This document shows positions 10,866 to 20,347 of a stretch of 59,299 bases of DNA, in pieces (the stretch's first letter is position 1; every line of letters begins with the position of its first letter). A model generated the notes under the pieces. The model was given only the letters and a program-made list of their open reading frames with translations, had not been told where the DNA came from and did not search any database. Position numbers and translations under genes: made by a program. The DNA comes from Roseibium denhamense (GTDB lineage: Bacteria > Pseudomonadota > Alphaproteobacteria > Rhizobiales > Stappiaceae): positions 1 through 59,299 of the forward strand of contig NZ_SMLZ01000088.1 in the NCBI RefSeq assembly GCF_009711415.1, read 5' to 3'.

Positions 10866-12116
10866 CTATCCGTCTAAACCGTATAGCGAATGCAGAGTCC
10901 GCACCGCAAGTTCTGCGTATGCCGAATCGATCAGAACCGAGATTTTGATCTCGGAGGTTGTGATGGCCCGAATGTTGATCCCTTTGCTGGCCAGGCCGCG
11001 GAAACACTGAGCTGCAACACCTGCGTGGGACCGCATTCCAATGCCGATCACCGACACTTTTACCACATCGGTTGCACCTTCCATATTCTGGAAGCCGATC
11101 TCCGTCCGGTTGTCTTCGAGGACTTTTTTGGCCCGCTCGTAGTCCGCCTCCGGCACGGTAAAGGTGATATCGGTGGTCTTGCCGTCCGGGGAAATGTTCT
11201 GGACGATCATATCCACATTGATACTGGCATCCGCCAGCGGCCCGAACACGGTTTCGGCAACGCCAGGCTTGTCCGCCACATCCCGCAGAGAGATCTGTGC
11301 TTCATCCTTGGCATAAGCAATGCCGGTGACTACTTGCTGTTCCACGAGTTCATCCTCGTCGCATATTAGGGTACCGATCGGGGTACCGTTTTCATCATTC
11401 TGGTGTGCATCAGGGTCATCAAAGCTTGACCGGACAAATGTTCGCACACCATGAACCATCGCCATTTCGACAGACCGAACCTGGAGGACCTTGGCGCCGA
11501 GCGATGCCATCTCCAGCATCTCTTCAAAAGAAACGCGATCGAGCCGCTGCGCCTTGGGGACGATCCGCGGATCTGTTGTATAGACCCCGTCTACATCCGT
11601 ATAAATGTCGCAGCGGTCCGCCTTGATGGCGGCGGCAATTGCAACGGCACTTGTATCCGACCCGCCGCGTCCGAGCGTCGAAATCCGGTTGTCAGGCGAG
11701 ATGCCCTGGAAACCAGCGAGCACCGCGACCTGGCCCTGGGCCAGGCGCTCTGACATGAAGCTTCCGTCAATTTCACGGATCCGCGCCGCACCGTGGTTTT
11801 CATCCGTCTTCATCGGCACTTGCCACCCCTGCCAAGACCGGGCGTTGACGCCCATCTCTTGCAAAACGATGGCCAGCAAGCCCGATGTAACCTGTTCGCC
11901 AGATGCGACAACCGCATCATATTCACGGGCATCGTGAAGCGGAGCGGCTTCACGGCAAAGTTCGACCAACCTGTTGGTCTGACCCGCCATGGCCGATACA
12001 ACGACAGCCACCTCATGGCCGGCGTCAACTTCCCGCTTGACGTGGCGGGCAACATTGCGGATCCGCTCAAGATCGGCGACCGAAGTTCCCCCAAATTTTA
12101 ATACCAGTCGGGCCAT
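10866..12116 (-). CDS. lysC: Aspartate kinase
   Basis: Phosphorylates aspartate, the first step toward lysine, threonine, methionine and diaminopimelate. KFGGTS at 7-12 is the kinase nucleotide and substrate signature, and RGGSDTSAVAIAAAI lies in the catalytic domain. Two ACT domains at the C-terminus (from about residue 265) provide feedback control by amino acids. The ATG at 12116 gives a 416-residue protein, the normal length. An upstream in-frame start would add 40 residues with no family match. It is divergent from ubiG. Confidence 0.96.
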   Translation of the reverse strand: MARLVLKFGGTSVADLERIRNVARHVKREVDAGHEVAVVVSAMAGQTNRLVELCREAAPLHDAREYDAVVASGEQVTSGLLAIVLQEMGVNARSWQGWQVPMKTDENHGAARIREIDGSFMSERLAQGQVAVLAGFQGISPDNRISTLGRGGSDTSAVAIAAAIKADRCDIYTDVDGVYTTDPRIVPKAQRLDRVSFEEMLEMASLGAKVLQVRSVEMAMVHGVRTFVRSSFDDPDAHQNDENGTPIGTLICDEDELVEQQVVTGIAYAKDEAQISLRDVADKPGVAETVFGPLADASINVDMIVQNISPDGKTTDITFTVPEADYERAKKVLEDNRTEIGFQNMEGATDVVKVSVIGIGMRSHAGVAAQCFRGLASKGINIRAITTSEIKISVLIDSAYAELAVRTLHSLYGLDG

Positions 12117-12303
12117 TCCACTCTTTAGTCTTTTCTGCTCAATCCAAGGCGCTGTCCGCCCACGAAGTCGGCGGACATGCATACAGCCTGTGCCTGCTTG
12201 CCGCAACTGCATGCCTTGACAAATAAGTACAGACACTAAACCAAGCGGTATGGGATCAATCGCCGGGGCGCCATATGAGCTCTCTGAGGAACAGGACCGA
12301 CTG

Positions 12304-13068
12304 ATGACAGATCAAACGCACAGCGCGAAAAGCACAATTGACAATGCGGAAGTCGATCGGTTTTCCGCAATGGCCGCCGAGTGGTGGAACCCGACCGGCA
12401 AGTTCAAGCCGCTGCACAAGTTTAATCCGGTCCGCCTGAGCTACATCAAACAAGAAGTCTGCCGCCAGTTCGACCGTGACCCCAAAAGTCCGACCGCTTT
12501 TGAAGGGCTCCGTTTTCTCGACATTGGATGCGGCGGCGGATTGCTGAGCGAACCGATGGCACGCCTTGGCGCAGACGTAGTGGGTTCAGATCCGTCGGAA
12601 ATGAACATCGAAATCGCCAAAACGCATATGCGCCAATCCGGGCTGGAAATCGACTACCGGACCGAGACTGCGGAGCAACTTGCAGCCGCGGGGGAAACTT
12701 TCGATGTTGTCCTGAACATGGAGGTGGTTGAGCATGTCGCTGACGTGCCGCTCTTCTTGACGGCGACCAGCCAGATGGTCCGGCCTGGCGGAATGATGTT
12801 CATCGCGACCATCAACCGCACACTGAAAGCCTATGCGCTCGCAATCGTTGGTGCTGAGTATGTTCTACGGTGGCTGCCCAAAGGCACACATAGCTACGAC
12901 AAGCTTGTCCGGCCGGAAGAGATTGAAACACCGCTCAACGCCTCTGGCTTGAACATAATTGATCGATCGGGCGTTTCTTTTAATCCTCTGGCCGACACTT
13001 GGCGGCAATCGCGCGACATGGACGTCAATTACATGATGCTGGCGGAGCGCCCGAAGGCCACGGAATGA
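12304..13068 (+). CDS. ubiG: Ubiquinone biosynthesis O-methyltransferase
   Basis: SAM-dependent enzyme performing both O-methylations of the ubiquinone ring. SAM motif I LDIGCGGG at 72-79 and the [10 protein letters not shown] segment are typical, as is the N-terminal [19 protein letters not shown] chose the ATG at 12304, behind a GAGGAACAGGA-type ribosome site; an earlier in-frame ATG at 12250 would add 18 unconserved residues. It overlaps the next gene by four bases (ATGA). Confidence 0.95.
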   Translation: MTDQTHSAKSTIDNAEVDRFSAMAAEWWNPTGKFKPLHKFNPVRLSYIKQEVCRQFDRDPKSPTAFEGLRFLDIGCGGGLLSEPMARLGADVVGSDPSEMNIEIAKTHMRQSGLEIDYRTETAEQLAAAGETFDVVLNMEVVEHVADVPLFLTATSQMVRPGGMMFIATINRTLKAYALAIVGAEYVLRWLPKGTHSYDKLVRPEEIETPLNASGLNIIDRSGVSFNPLADTWRQSRDMDVNYMMLAERPKATE

Positions 13069-13760
13069 GTGGGCCGATTGTTTTCGTTCCCGGTCTCTTA
13101 TGCACGGAAACGCTTTTTGCTCCGCAGATAGCCGCATTCTCCGACCGGCCGATAATGGTCGCGGACCACCGCAACCACGACAGTGTCGATGAAATTGCAC
13201 ACAGCCTTCTGGAAACCGCCCCGGCGCGGTTTGATCTGGTTGGTCTTTCCATGGGCGGTTACATTGCCATGGCGGTCAAGCGGATCGCCCCGGAGCGGGT
13301 GAGCAAACTGGCTTTGCTGGATACAAACAGCCGGGCCGACACGGCGGATCAAACGGAACGGCGTGAGTTCATGATTGAACTCACGCGGAAAAAAGGATTT
13401 GAGAAAGTTCCGCACCTGCTGTTTCCCGGTTTTGTGCACGCGGACCGGGAAGAGGATGAGGACTTGAAGTCGATTGTCGTCGACATGGCCCGTGAGACCG
13501 GCGCGGAAGCCTTCATCCGCCAGCAGACCGCCTTGATAGGCCGGATTGACTCCCGGCCCCATCTCCAAGAGATCTCCTGCCCCACGCTTGTGGTCGTTGG
13601 AGACGGTGACCGTTTGACACCAATCGAGTTCGCAAAAGAAATCCACGACCTCATCCCGGGCAGCAAGCTTGAGATCCTTTCCGGAAGCGGCCATTTGCCC
13701 ACGCTCGAAACGCCAGGTCAGGCAACGGAGACGCTCCGCGCATTCCTGAATGACACCTGA
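13065..13760 (+). CDS. Alpha/beta hydrolase
   Basis: Small hydrolase of unknown substrate with an intact-looking Ser-Asp-His triad: the nucleophile S62 in GLSMGG, an aspartate in the [10 protein letters not shown] segment, and the histidine in GSGHLPTLE. The oxyanion region is [10 protein letters not shown] near residue 10. The start overlaps the ubiG stop by ATGA, so the two genes are co-translated, but a role in quinone synthesis is not shown by the sequence. The protein is cytosolic, with no signal peptide. Confidence 0.85.
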   Translation: MSGPIVFVPGLLCTETLFAPQIAAFSDRPIMVADHRNHDSVDEIAHSLLETAPARFDLVGLSMGGYIAMAVKRIAPERVSKLALLDTNSRADTADQTERREFMIELTRKKGFEKVPHLLFPGFVHADREEDEDLKSIVVDMARETGAEAFIRQQTALIGRIDSRPHLQEISCPTLVVVGDGDRLTPIEFAKEIHDLIPGSKLEILSGSGHLPTLETPGQATETLRAFLNDT

Positions 13761-13961
13761 CACGCGCGGGCGTATGCCGTCGGCGAACCGCAGTCGACGT
13801 AACCTCCGGCAAAGCAACTCCTTGCGGCAAGGCTTCTCTTGCGTCACCATACGGCAATCTCTTGAGACCGTGAGACGCACGCTCGCGCTGGTCATGTCAT
13901 TGCAACGCGCAAGCGCTCGTTGAAGCCGCAGGTCCGGAAAACGGCAAGTGAAGGAGGTTCC

Positions 13962-14498
13962 ATGTCGAACAAGCGAGAAACCCCGCCCTTTGATTTCATG
14001 GCCACGATTATGCGTGACTGGCCAAAACCGTATTTTTCAAATTGGGCCTTTGCCGAACGCGAGGATCTGCTGGAGGAAAAGACGTATGCAGGCGTCCAGA
14101 AGTTCGGCCAATCCATGATCGTAAATGCAGAAAAAGCCTTCAGCGATCATATGGATTTTGTCAGCCACCGGCTGCAACAAGACTTCGAATGTTGGAAATC
14201 GCTCACTCAGTGCACGGCCCCAGAGGAGACACTTGCCAAACTCCAATCGTTTTACAGCGAGATGGCCAACGAATATCAGGAGCATTTCGAGAAACAAGCC
14301 GCCCTTTTACGAGAGGGTTTCAGCGACAATGCGGCTGCTGTCGAAGCCCTGCAGGAGACGGCCCTCCAAACAGTCGGCGAATTGAGTAAGGCTGCGGAGG
14401 AAAGTCTTGAGGAAGCCGCACAACTCTCGAAGCCGAAGCCGACGCCGAAACAAGCCCTATCCCGGCGGCGTACGAAAGCCACCCCAAAACCCAAGTAG
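13962..14498 (+). CDS. Phasin-like granule-associated protein
   Basis: A 178-residue, mostly alpha-helical protein with a spacing and composition like phasins, which coat polyhydroxyalkanoate granules. The central part (about 40-145) has the amphipathic AEKAFSDHMDFVSHRLQQD pattern. The C-terminus ends in a basic Lys/Pro/Thr tail (KPKPTPK, RRRTKATPKPK) like that of granule proteins that also touch DNA. A strong AAGGAGG at 13951-13957 fixes the ATG at 13962. It is monocistronic. Membership in the phasin family is inferred from pattern only. Confidence 0.7.
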   Translation: MSNKRETPPFDFMATIMRDWPKPYFSNWAFAEREDLLEEKTYAGVQKFGQSMIVNAEKAFSDHMDFVSHRLQQDFECWKSLTQCTAPEETLAKLQSFYSEMANEYQEHFEKQAALLREGFSDNAAAVEALQETALQTVGELSKAAEESLEEAAQLSKPKPTPKQALSRRRTKATPKPK

Positions 14499-14519
14499 CA
14501 TTCGTTTCAAGCGCCGCTC

Positions 14520-14550
14520 GGCGCGTGAAACCGGAACCAAGACACGCGCC
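14520..14550. terminator. Inverted repeat between convergent genes, possible terminator
   Basis: A perfect 8-bp stem (GGCGCGTG with CACGCGCC) and a 15-base loop sit between the ends of two convergent genes. No T run follows on either strand, so it may instead protect RNA ends. Confidence 0.35.
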
Positions 14551-14574
14551 GGATCGCTGGGCTTTGCGGATTTT

Positions 14575-15105
14575 CTAATTCTTGTCGTCAGGCAACTCGG
14601 GAAGCGGCAACACGGCTATGCCTTCATCAAGCAGGGCTTCAGCGTCTGCTGGCGTCGTATGGCCGTAAATGCTTCTCTGTTCGGCCTCGCCGTAGTGGAT
14701 TTTTCGCGCCTCTGCTGCGAATTTCGATCCCACATTTTCAGAGTTTTCAATGACCCGCGTGCGTAAGAGACGAAGCGCTTCAATAACTTCTTTTTGCTGC
14801 GCATCACCTGATAGAAGCGCAGACGGCTGGAGCGCTTGGTTGGGTGCGTTTGCAGAAGCCGTTGCTTCGCTGGCCACTGAAGCGCCTGCAGAAACCGGTT
14901 GCACTTCAGCATTGGCAGGCGGCGGGGATGCTTTTTTGCGGGATGTGGTCACCGCAGGAGCCATAAGTGCCTTGCGGACCTTTGAAGACCCGCAAATCGG
15001 GCAGGTCACCATGGTGCGCTCGCATTGTGTTTCGAAATCGTCTGAATTTCTGAACCACCCCTCAAAAGTATGTGCAGTTTCACAGACGAGCGTGTATTTG
15101 ATCAC
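14575..15105 (-). CDS. DUF1178 family protein
   Basis: Conserved proteobacterial protein of unknown function. It begins IKYTLVCETAHTFEGWF and has a CPICGS pair near residue 35 that, with C8 and C28, could bind zinc. The middle is an Ala/Pro-rich linker, followed by a conserved C-terminal helical region ending in DEGIAVLPLPELPDD. It uses a GTG start placed just behind AAGGAG, a good ribosome site. The gap from the upstream Nit-type amidase gene is 13 bases, so they form one operon. Confidence 0.9.
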   Translation of the reverse strand: MIKYTLVCETAHTFEGWFRNSDDFETQCERTMVTCPICGSSKVRKALMAPAVTTSRKKASPPPANAEVQPVSAGASVASEATASANAPNQALQPSALLSGDAQQKEVIEALRLLRTRVIENSENVGSKFAAEARKIHYGEAEQRSIYGHTTPADAEALLDEGIAVLPLPELPDDKN

Positions 15106-15118
15106 GCTTGCAACTCCT

Positions 15119-15955
15119 TCATGCCGTCAAGCTGGCGACTTCAAATGAGCGTTCATTAACAATTGCTGGAATCCGGCCGCGCGCCTTGGTAACCAAGTCT
15201 GTATCGATCTCGGCTGCCACAAAGCCGGGGCGGTCATGATCAAGCTCGGCAATTATCTCTCCCCAAGGATCCACGATAAGGCTGTGTCCGAATGTTTCAC
15301 GGCCATCTTCGTGAAGGCCTCCTTGAGCTGCAGACATCACGAACGCGCCATTCTCGATAGCGCGGGCGCGCTGTAACACATGCCAGTGGGCGACACCAGT
15401 CTGCCGTGTGAACGCAGCCGGGGCTGTCAAAACCTCTGCGCCATTCCGCGCTTGGGTCCGGAAAATGGCGGGCTGGCGCACATCGTAACATACAGACAGG
15501 CCAATTTTCCCAAAAGGAAGTTCCGCAATCACGGTCTTGGAGCCGGGCTCATAGGTTGCGGATTCCCGCCAGCTCTCACCATTAGGCAGATCGACATCAA
15601 ACATATGGATCTTGTCATAGGTCGCCCGCACCTCCCCGTCCGGGTCAATCAGAAAGGCACGGTTTGCGACACGGCCATCTTCCAGCAAAACGGCCAGCGA
15701 TCCGAGGTGAATATAAACGCGAAGTTCTGCGGCTAACCGTTTTGAGCCGGCCAGAAACGGATCCTGATCAGCGGCGCCTATGCGTTCCAGCAGCTCCTCC
15801 CGGCTCCGGACAAGAACGTTTGACATCTCCGGCGTCTGAATAAACTTAGAGCCGCCCGATGCTGCTTGAACGATCAAGTCTTTCGCAGACTCAAAGTTAT
15901 CTTGTGGATCCTTCCCACTGCAAAGCTGGATGCAGGCTGCTTTAAACGAGGACAT
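15119..15955 (-). CDS. Carbon-nitrogen hydrolase, Nit1-type (deaminated glutathione amidase-like)
   Basis: Nitrilase-superfamily amidase with the complete Glu-Lys-Cys triad: E43 in TPEMSN, K115 in YDKIHMFD, and C156 in LSVCYDVR. The YDKIHMFDVDLP context is close to the Nit1 branch, which hydrolyses deaminated glutathione made by side reactions of transaminases. The 278-residue length fits. The gene sits just downstream of glutaredoxin in a leftward run, which suits a thiol-metabolism role. Substrate assignment is by family resemblance. Confidence 0.88.
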   Translation of the reverse strand: MSSFKAACIQLCSGKDPQDNFESAKDLIVQAASGGSKFIQTPEMSNVLVRSREELLERIGAADQDPFLAGSKRLAAELRVYIHLGSLAVLLEDGRVANRAFLIDPDGEVRATYDKIHMFDVDLPNGESWRESATYEPGSKTVIAELPFGKIGLSVCYDVRQPAIFRTQARNGAEVLTAPAAFTRQTGVAHWHVLQRARAIENGAFVMSAAQGGLHEDGRETFGHSLIVDPWGEIIAELDHDRPGFVAAEIDTDLVTKARGRIPAIVNERSFEVASLTA

Positions 15956-16002
15956 TCAACGACCTTTCGACGACGAAATGGGGCTGGCAGAGTAAACTTG
16001 CC

Positions 16003-16260
16003 CTATGCTGCCAAGAGTGCGTCCAATTTGCCCGCCCGATCCAGGTCGTGCAAATCGTCACAGCCTCCGACATGCGTGTCCCCCACAAAGATTTGCGGAA
16101 AAGTGGACCGCCCATTTGCTTTTTGAACCATCTCTTTGCGCAGGTCTTGGTCAAAGGTGGCATCATGCTCTTTGTAAGCGACACCTTTACGCTCAAGAAG
16201 GCGTTTTGCAGCTGTACAAAACCCACACAATTGTCGTGTGTATATTACGACTTCAGCCAA
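16003..16260 (-). CDS. grxC: Glutaredoxin 3
   Basis: Glutathione-dependent disulfide oxidoreductase of 85 residues. The active-site motif is C12-G-F-C15 instead of the usual CPYC, so both cysteines are present but the proline is missing. The cis-proline TFPQIF and the GG-x-DD glutathione-contact motif (HVGGCDDL) are intact. It starts with TTG behind AAAGGA. It lies downstream of comF, the common order in Rhizobiales. Confidence 0.94.
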   Translation of the reverse strand: MAEVVIYTRQLCGFCTAAKRLLERKGVAYKEHDATFDQDLRKEMVQKANGRSTFPQIFVGDTHVGGCDDLHDLDRAGKLDALLAA

Positions 16261-16382
16261 GAGCTTGTCCTTTCAAGCATATATTGATGCGGCACGACCG
16301 CCGGAAGTCTTCTGACTTTCCAAGGTTATATGCTTGCTGCTCTTTCAAACACAAGATCCGGAGGTGATCCTGGAAACGAATT

Positions 16383-17195
16383 CTAAGCGTCCCGTGAAAC
16401 AGACGGATCAGCGTGGGCAAAGGCCAATACATCCACGCGGGCAGCTCCCGCCGCCTTCAAAACCTTCGTGCAGGCTGAAACGGTGGACCCGGTTGTCAGC
16501 ACATCGTCGATCAAAACGATGTGCCGTCCAAACACGTCCGCCTCACGATGTTTTGCAAGTTTGAAAGCGGCGCGAACGTTTGCATGCCTTTGCTTTGCGC
16601 TCAGGCCAACTTGTTGCCGGGTACGGCGCACGCGGCGCAAGATTTCGGGCTGAAAACTGGCGCCGCTCTGTTGCGCAACAGACCTGGCCAAATCTGCAGC
16701 CTGATTGAAGCGGCGGCGCCATAACCGGAACCAATGCAGCGGGACGGGCACCACCAGGCTGTCCGCTGACAAGATTTCAGCGCCCGCGCGTGCCAGCCAA
16801 TGCCCCATTGGAACGGCCAGATCACGCCGCCCGGCATATTTTAGCGAAAGAACAAGATCACTTGCGGGTCCTTGATACAGCGCAACTGCCCGCAGCCTGT
16901 CAAACTCCGGAGGATCTGCAATCGCCTTCGGGCTCCACGCAGCTTCACCCATGTCATGAGAAAATGGTGTCCCCAGACGGTAGCACCATGGTTTCTCCAG
17001 GAACGGCATTTTCTGCCAACATGGGGCGCAAAGCCTGCCCGCGTCGGCGATGCGGTTTTGACAGCAAATGCAACGGGGCGGCAGGAGACCATCGAGTATT
17101 ACTGCGAAGGAGCGTCTGGCCGTGACTGCGGCAACCCCGGCAGCTTTACTGAATGGATGCGCAATGCGGCGTCCGGAACTGGTGTCCATGCCCAT
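16383..17195 (-). CDS. comF: ComF family protein (phosphoribosyltransferase-like)
   Basis: Related to the competence factor ComF. An N-terminal zinc-ribbon-like cluster (RCICC at 41-45, CAPC at 56-59) precedes a type I phosphoribosyltransferase domain with the PRPP loop VLIDDVLTTGST at 227-238. In Gram-negatives it is linked to DNA uptake, but its reaction is unknown. I prefer the ATG at 17195, which has AAGAGAAG upstream; a start at 17252 would add 19 residues. It is divergent from a methyltransferase gene, with fewer than 100 bases between them. Confidence 0.9.
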   Translation of the reverse strand: MGMDTSSGRRIAHPFSKAAGVAAVTARRSFAVILDGLLPPRCICCQNRIADAGRLCAPCWQKMPFLEKPWCYRLGTPFSHDMGEAAWSPKAIADPPEFDRLRAVALYQGPASDLVLSLKYAGRRDLAVPMGHWLARAGAEILSADSLVVPVPLHWFRLWRRRFNQAADLARSVAQQSGASFQPEILRRVRRTRQQVGLSAKQRHANVRAAFKLAKHREADVFGRHIVLIDDVLTTGSTVSACTKVLKAAGAARVDVLAFAHADPSVSRDA

Positions 17196-17289
17196 GGGCT
17201 TCTCTTTGCATTGAGACTGTCGCGCTTTTTGACCCAAATGACCATATGCCATATCTCACCGGAATAAAGCGCCAAATGAAAGCAGATCC

Positions 17290-18192
17290 GTGACAACGCA
17301 GCCCGCCATATTTGACCGTAAACGCTTCCGGACGAACAGAGCCCGCGCACTGAAACGATCCACGACAGGTGCTGATTTCCTGCTTCATGCCGTAGCGGAG
17401 GATCTAGGCGATCGCTTGTCCTTGGTAAATCGCCACTTCGAAACCGCAGTCGATCTCGGCGGCCATACGACGCATGTGATGTCAGCGATTGAAACCTCCG
17501 GGAAGGCAAGCCGGATCCTCCGGGGAGACCTTTTCAGTGCAGCTCCGCACATTACGCGCCCGGATTTTGTCCTTGATGACGAAATGCTGCCCTTTGGAGA
17601 TGGCACGGTGGATCTCATCGTGTCCGCATTGAACCTTCAGTTTGTAAATGATTTGCCCGGCACGCTGGTTCAGATCCGCCGTGCGCTCCGTCCGGACGGC
17701 CTGTTTTTGGCAACGCTTCCAGGTGCGGGGACCTTGAATGAACTCCGGGACAGCCTCACCCGTGCTGAACTGGATGTCCGGGGAGGCGCCGCAGCCAGGG
17801 TTTCGCCATTCGCTGATACAAGGGATTTGGGCAGCCTGCTGCAAAGAGCTGGGCTCGCCTTGCCTGTCACGGACATGGATCAGCTGACGGTCCGCTACGA
17901 CAGTCTGTTTGCGCTTTTGGCTGATCTACGAGCTATGGGCGCAACAGGAGTGCTCCTGGACCAGGGGAGGACATCCCTCACACGGGAAATTTTGATGCGG
18001 GCTGCAGAGATCTACTCCATTGATTACAGTGATCCGGACGGCCGCATCAGGGCGACCTTTTCAATGGTGACACTGTCAGGGTGGGCGCCGCACGAAAGCC
18101 AGCAAAAGCCTTTAAAACCGGGCTCTGCAAAAACCCGTCTCGCGGATGCTCTCGGAACAGCAGAAGTGCCGATAAACGAAAGGAAAAGATAA
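17290..18192 (+). CDS. SAM-dependent methyltransferase, NDUFAF5/BioC-like
   Basis: Class I methyltransferase-fold protein. It has an N-terminal IFDRKRFRTNRARA segment, the SAM-binding VDLGGHT near residue 55, and the DGTVDLIVSALNLQFVNDLP stretch typical of the group related to mitochondrial NDUFAF5 (arginine hydroxylation in complex I assembly) and to BioC. Its usual neighbour comF is divergent next door. It uses a GTG start with a weak ribosome site. Exact role uncertain; biotin synthesis is less likely because no bio genes are nearby. Confidence 0.82.
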   Translation: MTTQPAIFDRKRFRTNRARALKRSTTGADFLLHAVAEDLGDRLSLVNRHFETAVDLGGHTTHVMSAIETSGKASRILRGDLFSAAPHITRPDFVLDDEMLPFGDGTVDLIVSALNLQFVNDLPGTLVQIRRALRPDGLFLATLPGAGTLNELRDSLTRAELDVRGGAAARVSPFADTRDLGSLLQRAGLALPVTDMDQLTVRYDSLFALLADLRAMGATGVLLDQGRTSLTREILMRAAEIYSIDYSDPDGRIRATFSMVTLSGWAPHESQQKPLKPGSAKTRLADALGTAEVPINERKR

Positions 18193-18225
18193 CCTGCGGC
18201 TCAGTCGTCGCCAGTCAATGCGCGG

Positions 18226-18435
18226 CTACCCGTTGACTGCGTCGACAACCGCGCCAAAGAAGGTTTGCTCTATTGCGGTTCCCATGGCTGTCAATGCGCC
18301 AAGCATGACTATGCTGATAAGTCCAGCAATGAGGCCGTATTCAATCATCGTTGCTCCGCGGGAGTCGCGGCAAAAGCGTTTCGCGTACCCGGCAAATATG
18401 AGCAGATTTGCCCGGAGACTCTCACTGATGGCCAA
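18226..18435 (-). CDS. Flp family type IVb pilin
   Basis: A 69-residue pilin precursor. A basic leader is followed by the prepilin site region DSRGATMIEYGL, with cleavage expected after the Gly and a glutamate at mature +5, and one hydrophobic helix (LIAGLISIVMLGALTAMG). Flp pilins assemble into Tad pili, but no tad/cpa secretion gene is in this window, so it is an orphan here. It lies 23 bases after mutT and may be read through from it. Confidence 0.88.
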   Translation of the reverse strand: MAISESLRANLLIFAGYAKRFCRDSRGATMIEYGLIAGLISIVMLGALTAMGTAIEQTFFGAVVDAVNG

Positions 18436-18458
18436 AACAGTGCCCTTCCTGTTTCCGT

Positions 18459-18869
18459 CTATATGCCCGACACTGCATCCATCAGATGCGGAATAAGTGG
18501 TTCATCCGCTGCCGGCATCGGATAATCCCTCAGCCTGACCGCTTTGACCCATTTTAAAGATTGGTTTTCACGCCCCTGCGGCATGCCATCCCATCTCCTG
18601 CAGATGTATAGTGGCATAAGTAGGTGAAAATCCTCGTAAGCATGGCTTGCAAATGTCAGCGGAGCAAGACACGCTTCATTAACCTCAATTCCGAGCTCTT
18701 CCCGAAGTTCTCTAATAAGCGTCTCCTCCGGCCGCTCACCGGGTTCGACTTTTCCCCCCGGAAACTCCCACAAACCTGCCATGGATTTGCCTTCGGGCCT
18801 TTGCGCGAGCAAAATGCGGCCGTCCACATCGATTAGCGCGCATGCGGCAACCAAAACGATCTTCGTCAT
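18459..18869 (-). CDS. mutT: 8-oxo-dGTP diphosphatase MutT
   Basis: Nudix hydrolase that removes oxidised dGTP from the nucleotide pool and so prevents A:T to C:G mutations. The Nudix box is intact (GGKVEPGERPEE followed by RELREELGI). The start VLVAACALIDVDGRILLAQR and the 136-residue length are typical of MutT. It sits about 80 bases downstream of argJ, the usual order in this group. Confidence 0.94.
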   Translation of the reverse strand: MTKIVLVAACALIDVDGRILLAQRPEGKSMAGLWEFPGGKVEPGERPEETLIRELREELGIEVNEACLAPLTFASHAYEDFHLLMPLYICRRWDGMPQGRENQSLKWVKAVRLRDYPMPAADEPLIPHLMDAVSGI

Positions 18870-18950
18870 TTAACCACCCAAATTGAGGCACCGGTGAAAG
18901 GAACGGTTAACGCTCCAGTTACACGTCGAAACATGTGAAACTGCTCAGAA

Positions 18951-20192
18951 CTAGCTCCGGTAATCGCCGTTAATGGCGACATACTCTTTTGTAAGATCGC
19001 ATGTCCAGACGGTCGCCGTTCCAAGACCCAGGCCAAGGTCAACCCGTAATCGGATTTCTTCTTCCTTCATCACCGCAGACGCTGCAGCTTCGCTGTAGTC
19101 CGGATCCCGCTCGCCATCGACCGCGACCCTGACATCGCCAAACCAAATTGCCAGCCGATCCCTGTCCGCCGGCTCTCCGGCCTTTCCAACAGCCATGACA
19201 ACGCGCCCCCAGTTGGCGTCTTCACCTGCCACGGCGGTCTTGACCAAGGGTGAGTTTGCGATGGCCATGGCTATTTTCCGAGCCGAGCCATCACTTTCAG
19301 CTCCCTCAACACTGACTTCAACAAATTTGCGGGCACCTTCGCCGTCCCGGACAATTTGGTGCGCAAGGTCCACCATGACATCCGCCAAGGCTGCACGCAC
19401 CACCACAATGCGCGGGTCCGTCTCAGCGTTGATCGGCTCAACTCCACGGCTTGCAGCAGCCCCGGTGGCAAAGAGCAGGACAGTGTCGGAGGTGGACGTA
19501 TCGCTATCAACGGTGATTGCGTTGAAACTTCCATCGACCTGCCCGCTCAGCACAGCCTGCAGCACGGGGGCAGCAACCGGCACATCTGTGTAGATGAACG
19601 ACAGCATCGTCGCCATATCTGGCGCGATCATTCCTGCCCCTTTGGCAATCCCGTTAATTGTCACCGTTTGCCCATCCAAATCGATGCTGGCGCTCGACAC
19701 TTTTGGGAACGTGTCTGTGGTCATGATCGCTTTGGCTGCCTCAAGCCAGGAGGCTGTTCCCTGAGCATCCTTTAACGCATCGATCACACCGGAAAACTTT
19801 TCGGCCGGCAGAGGCTCGCCGATCACTCCAGTTGACGCAAGGAAGACTTCGTCCTCCGGGCATCCCAGCGCTTTCGCAACAATGTCAGCGGAAAGCTCGA
19901 CGGCTGCGGCGCCCTTTTTCCCGGTGAAGGCATTGGCATTACCTGAATTCACCAAAAGAGCGGACGCTTTCCCATTCCCAATTCTTTGCTTGCACCAATC
20001 AACAGGCGCCGATGAACACTTTGATTTCGTGAAAACACCGGCAACGGTGGTGCCTTCTTGCATTATCGCAAGCAAAACGTCAGTGCGCCCCTTGTATTTG
20101 ATCCCGGCGCTGGCGGTCGCAAAATTAACTCCTTCGATTTGCGGAAGCTCTTCGAAAGACTTTGGGGCAAGTGGGGATACAGAAGAAGACAT
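18951..20192 (-). CDS. argJ: Bifunctional ornithine acetyltransferase / N-acetylglutamate synthase
   Basis: Recycles the acetyl group in arginine synthesis, moving it from N-acetylornithine to glutamate. The protein cuts itself before the nucleophile T195 in [14 protein letters not shown] to give alpha and beta chains, and that motif is intact. I chose the ATG at 20192 (413 residues), because the longer frame at 20207 begins with TTG and adds only five residues. It lies after the parvulin gene and before mutT, in the same direction. Confidence 0.96.
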   Translation of the reverse strand: MSSSVSPLAPKSFEELPQIEGVNFATASAGIKYKGRTDVLLAIMQEGTTVAGVFTKSKCSSAPVDWCKQRIGNGKASALLVNSGNANAFTGKKGAAAVELSADIVAKALGCPEDEVFLASTGVIGEPLPAEKFSGVIDALKDAQGTASWLEAAKAIMTTDTFPKVSSASIDLDGQTVTINGIAKGAGMIAPDMATMLSFIYTDVPVAAPVLQAVLSGQVDGSFNAITVDSDTSTSDTVLLFATGAAASRGVEPINAETDPRIVVVRAALADVMVDLAHQIVRDGEGARKFVEVSVEGAESDGSARKIAMAIANSPLVKTAVAGEDANWGRVVMAVGKAGEPADRDRLAIWFGDVRVAVDGERDPDYSEAAASAVMKEEEIRLRVDLGLGLGTATVWTCDLTKEYVAINGDYRS

Positions 20193-20296
20193 GGGTACGG
20201 ATTCCAATTGGTACGTGCCCTGTCACTTGCAGCATGACACGCCCATGCGCAAGATCTTTCAATCATCCAAGCAAGCTTAACAACGGTAGATGCAAA

Positions 20297-20324
20297 TCAC
20301 CCGGCGGCCGGAGCCGCCGGGTGA
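20297..20324 (-). terminator. Strong hairpin after parvulin gene, probable terminator
   Basis: A perfect 12-bp stem (TCACCCGGCGGC / GCCGCCGGGTGA) with a 4-base loop follows the stop codon of the parvulin gene by about 23 bases. Only a short T run (ATTTG) follows, so termination may be partial and let argJ be read through. Confidence 0.6.
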
Positions 20325-20347
20325 AAATTGACGCCTACAAAGAACGA

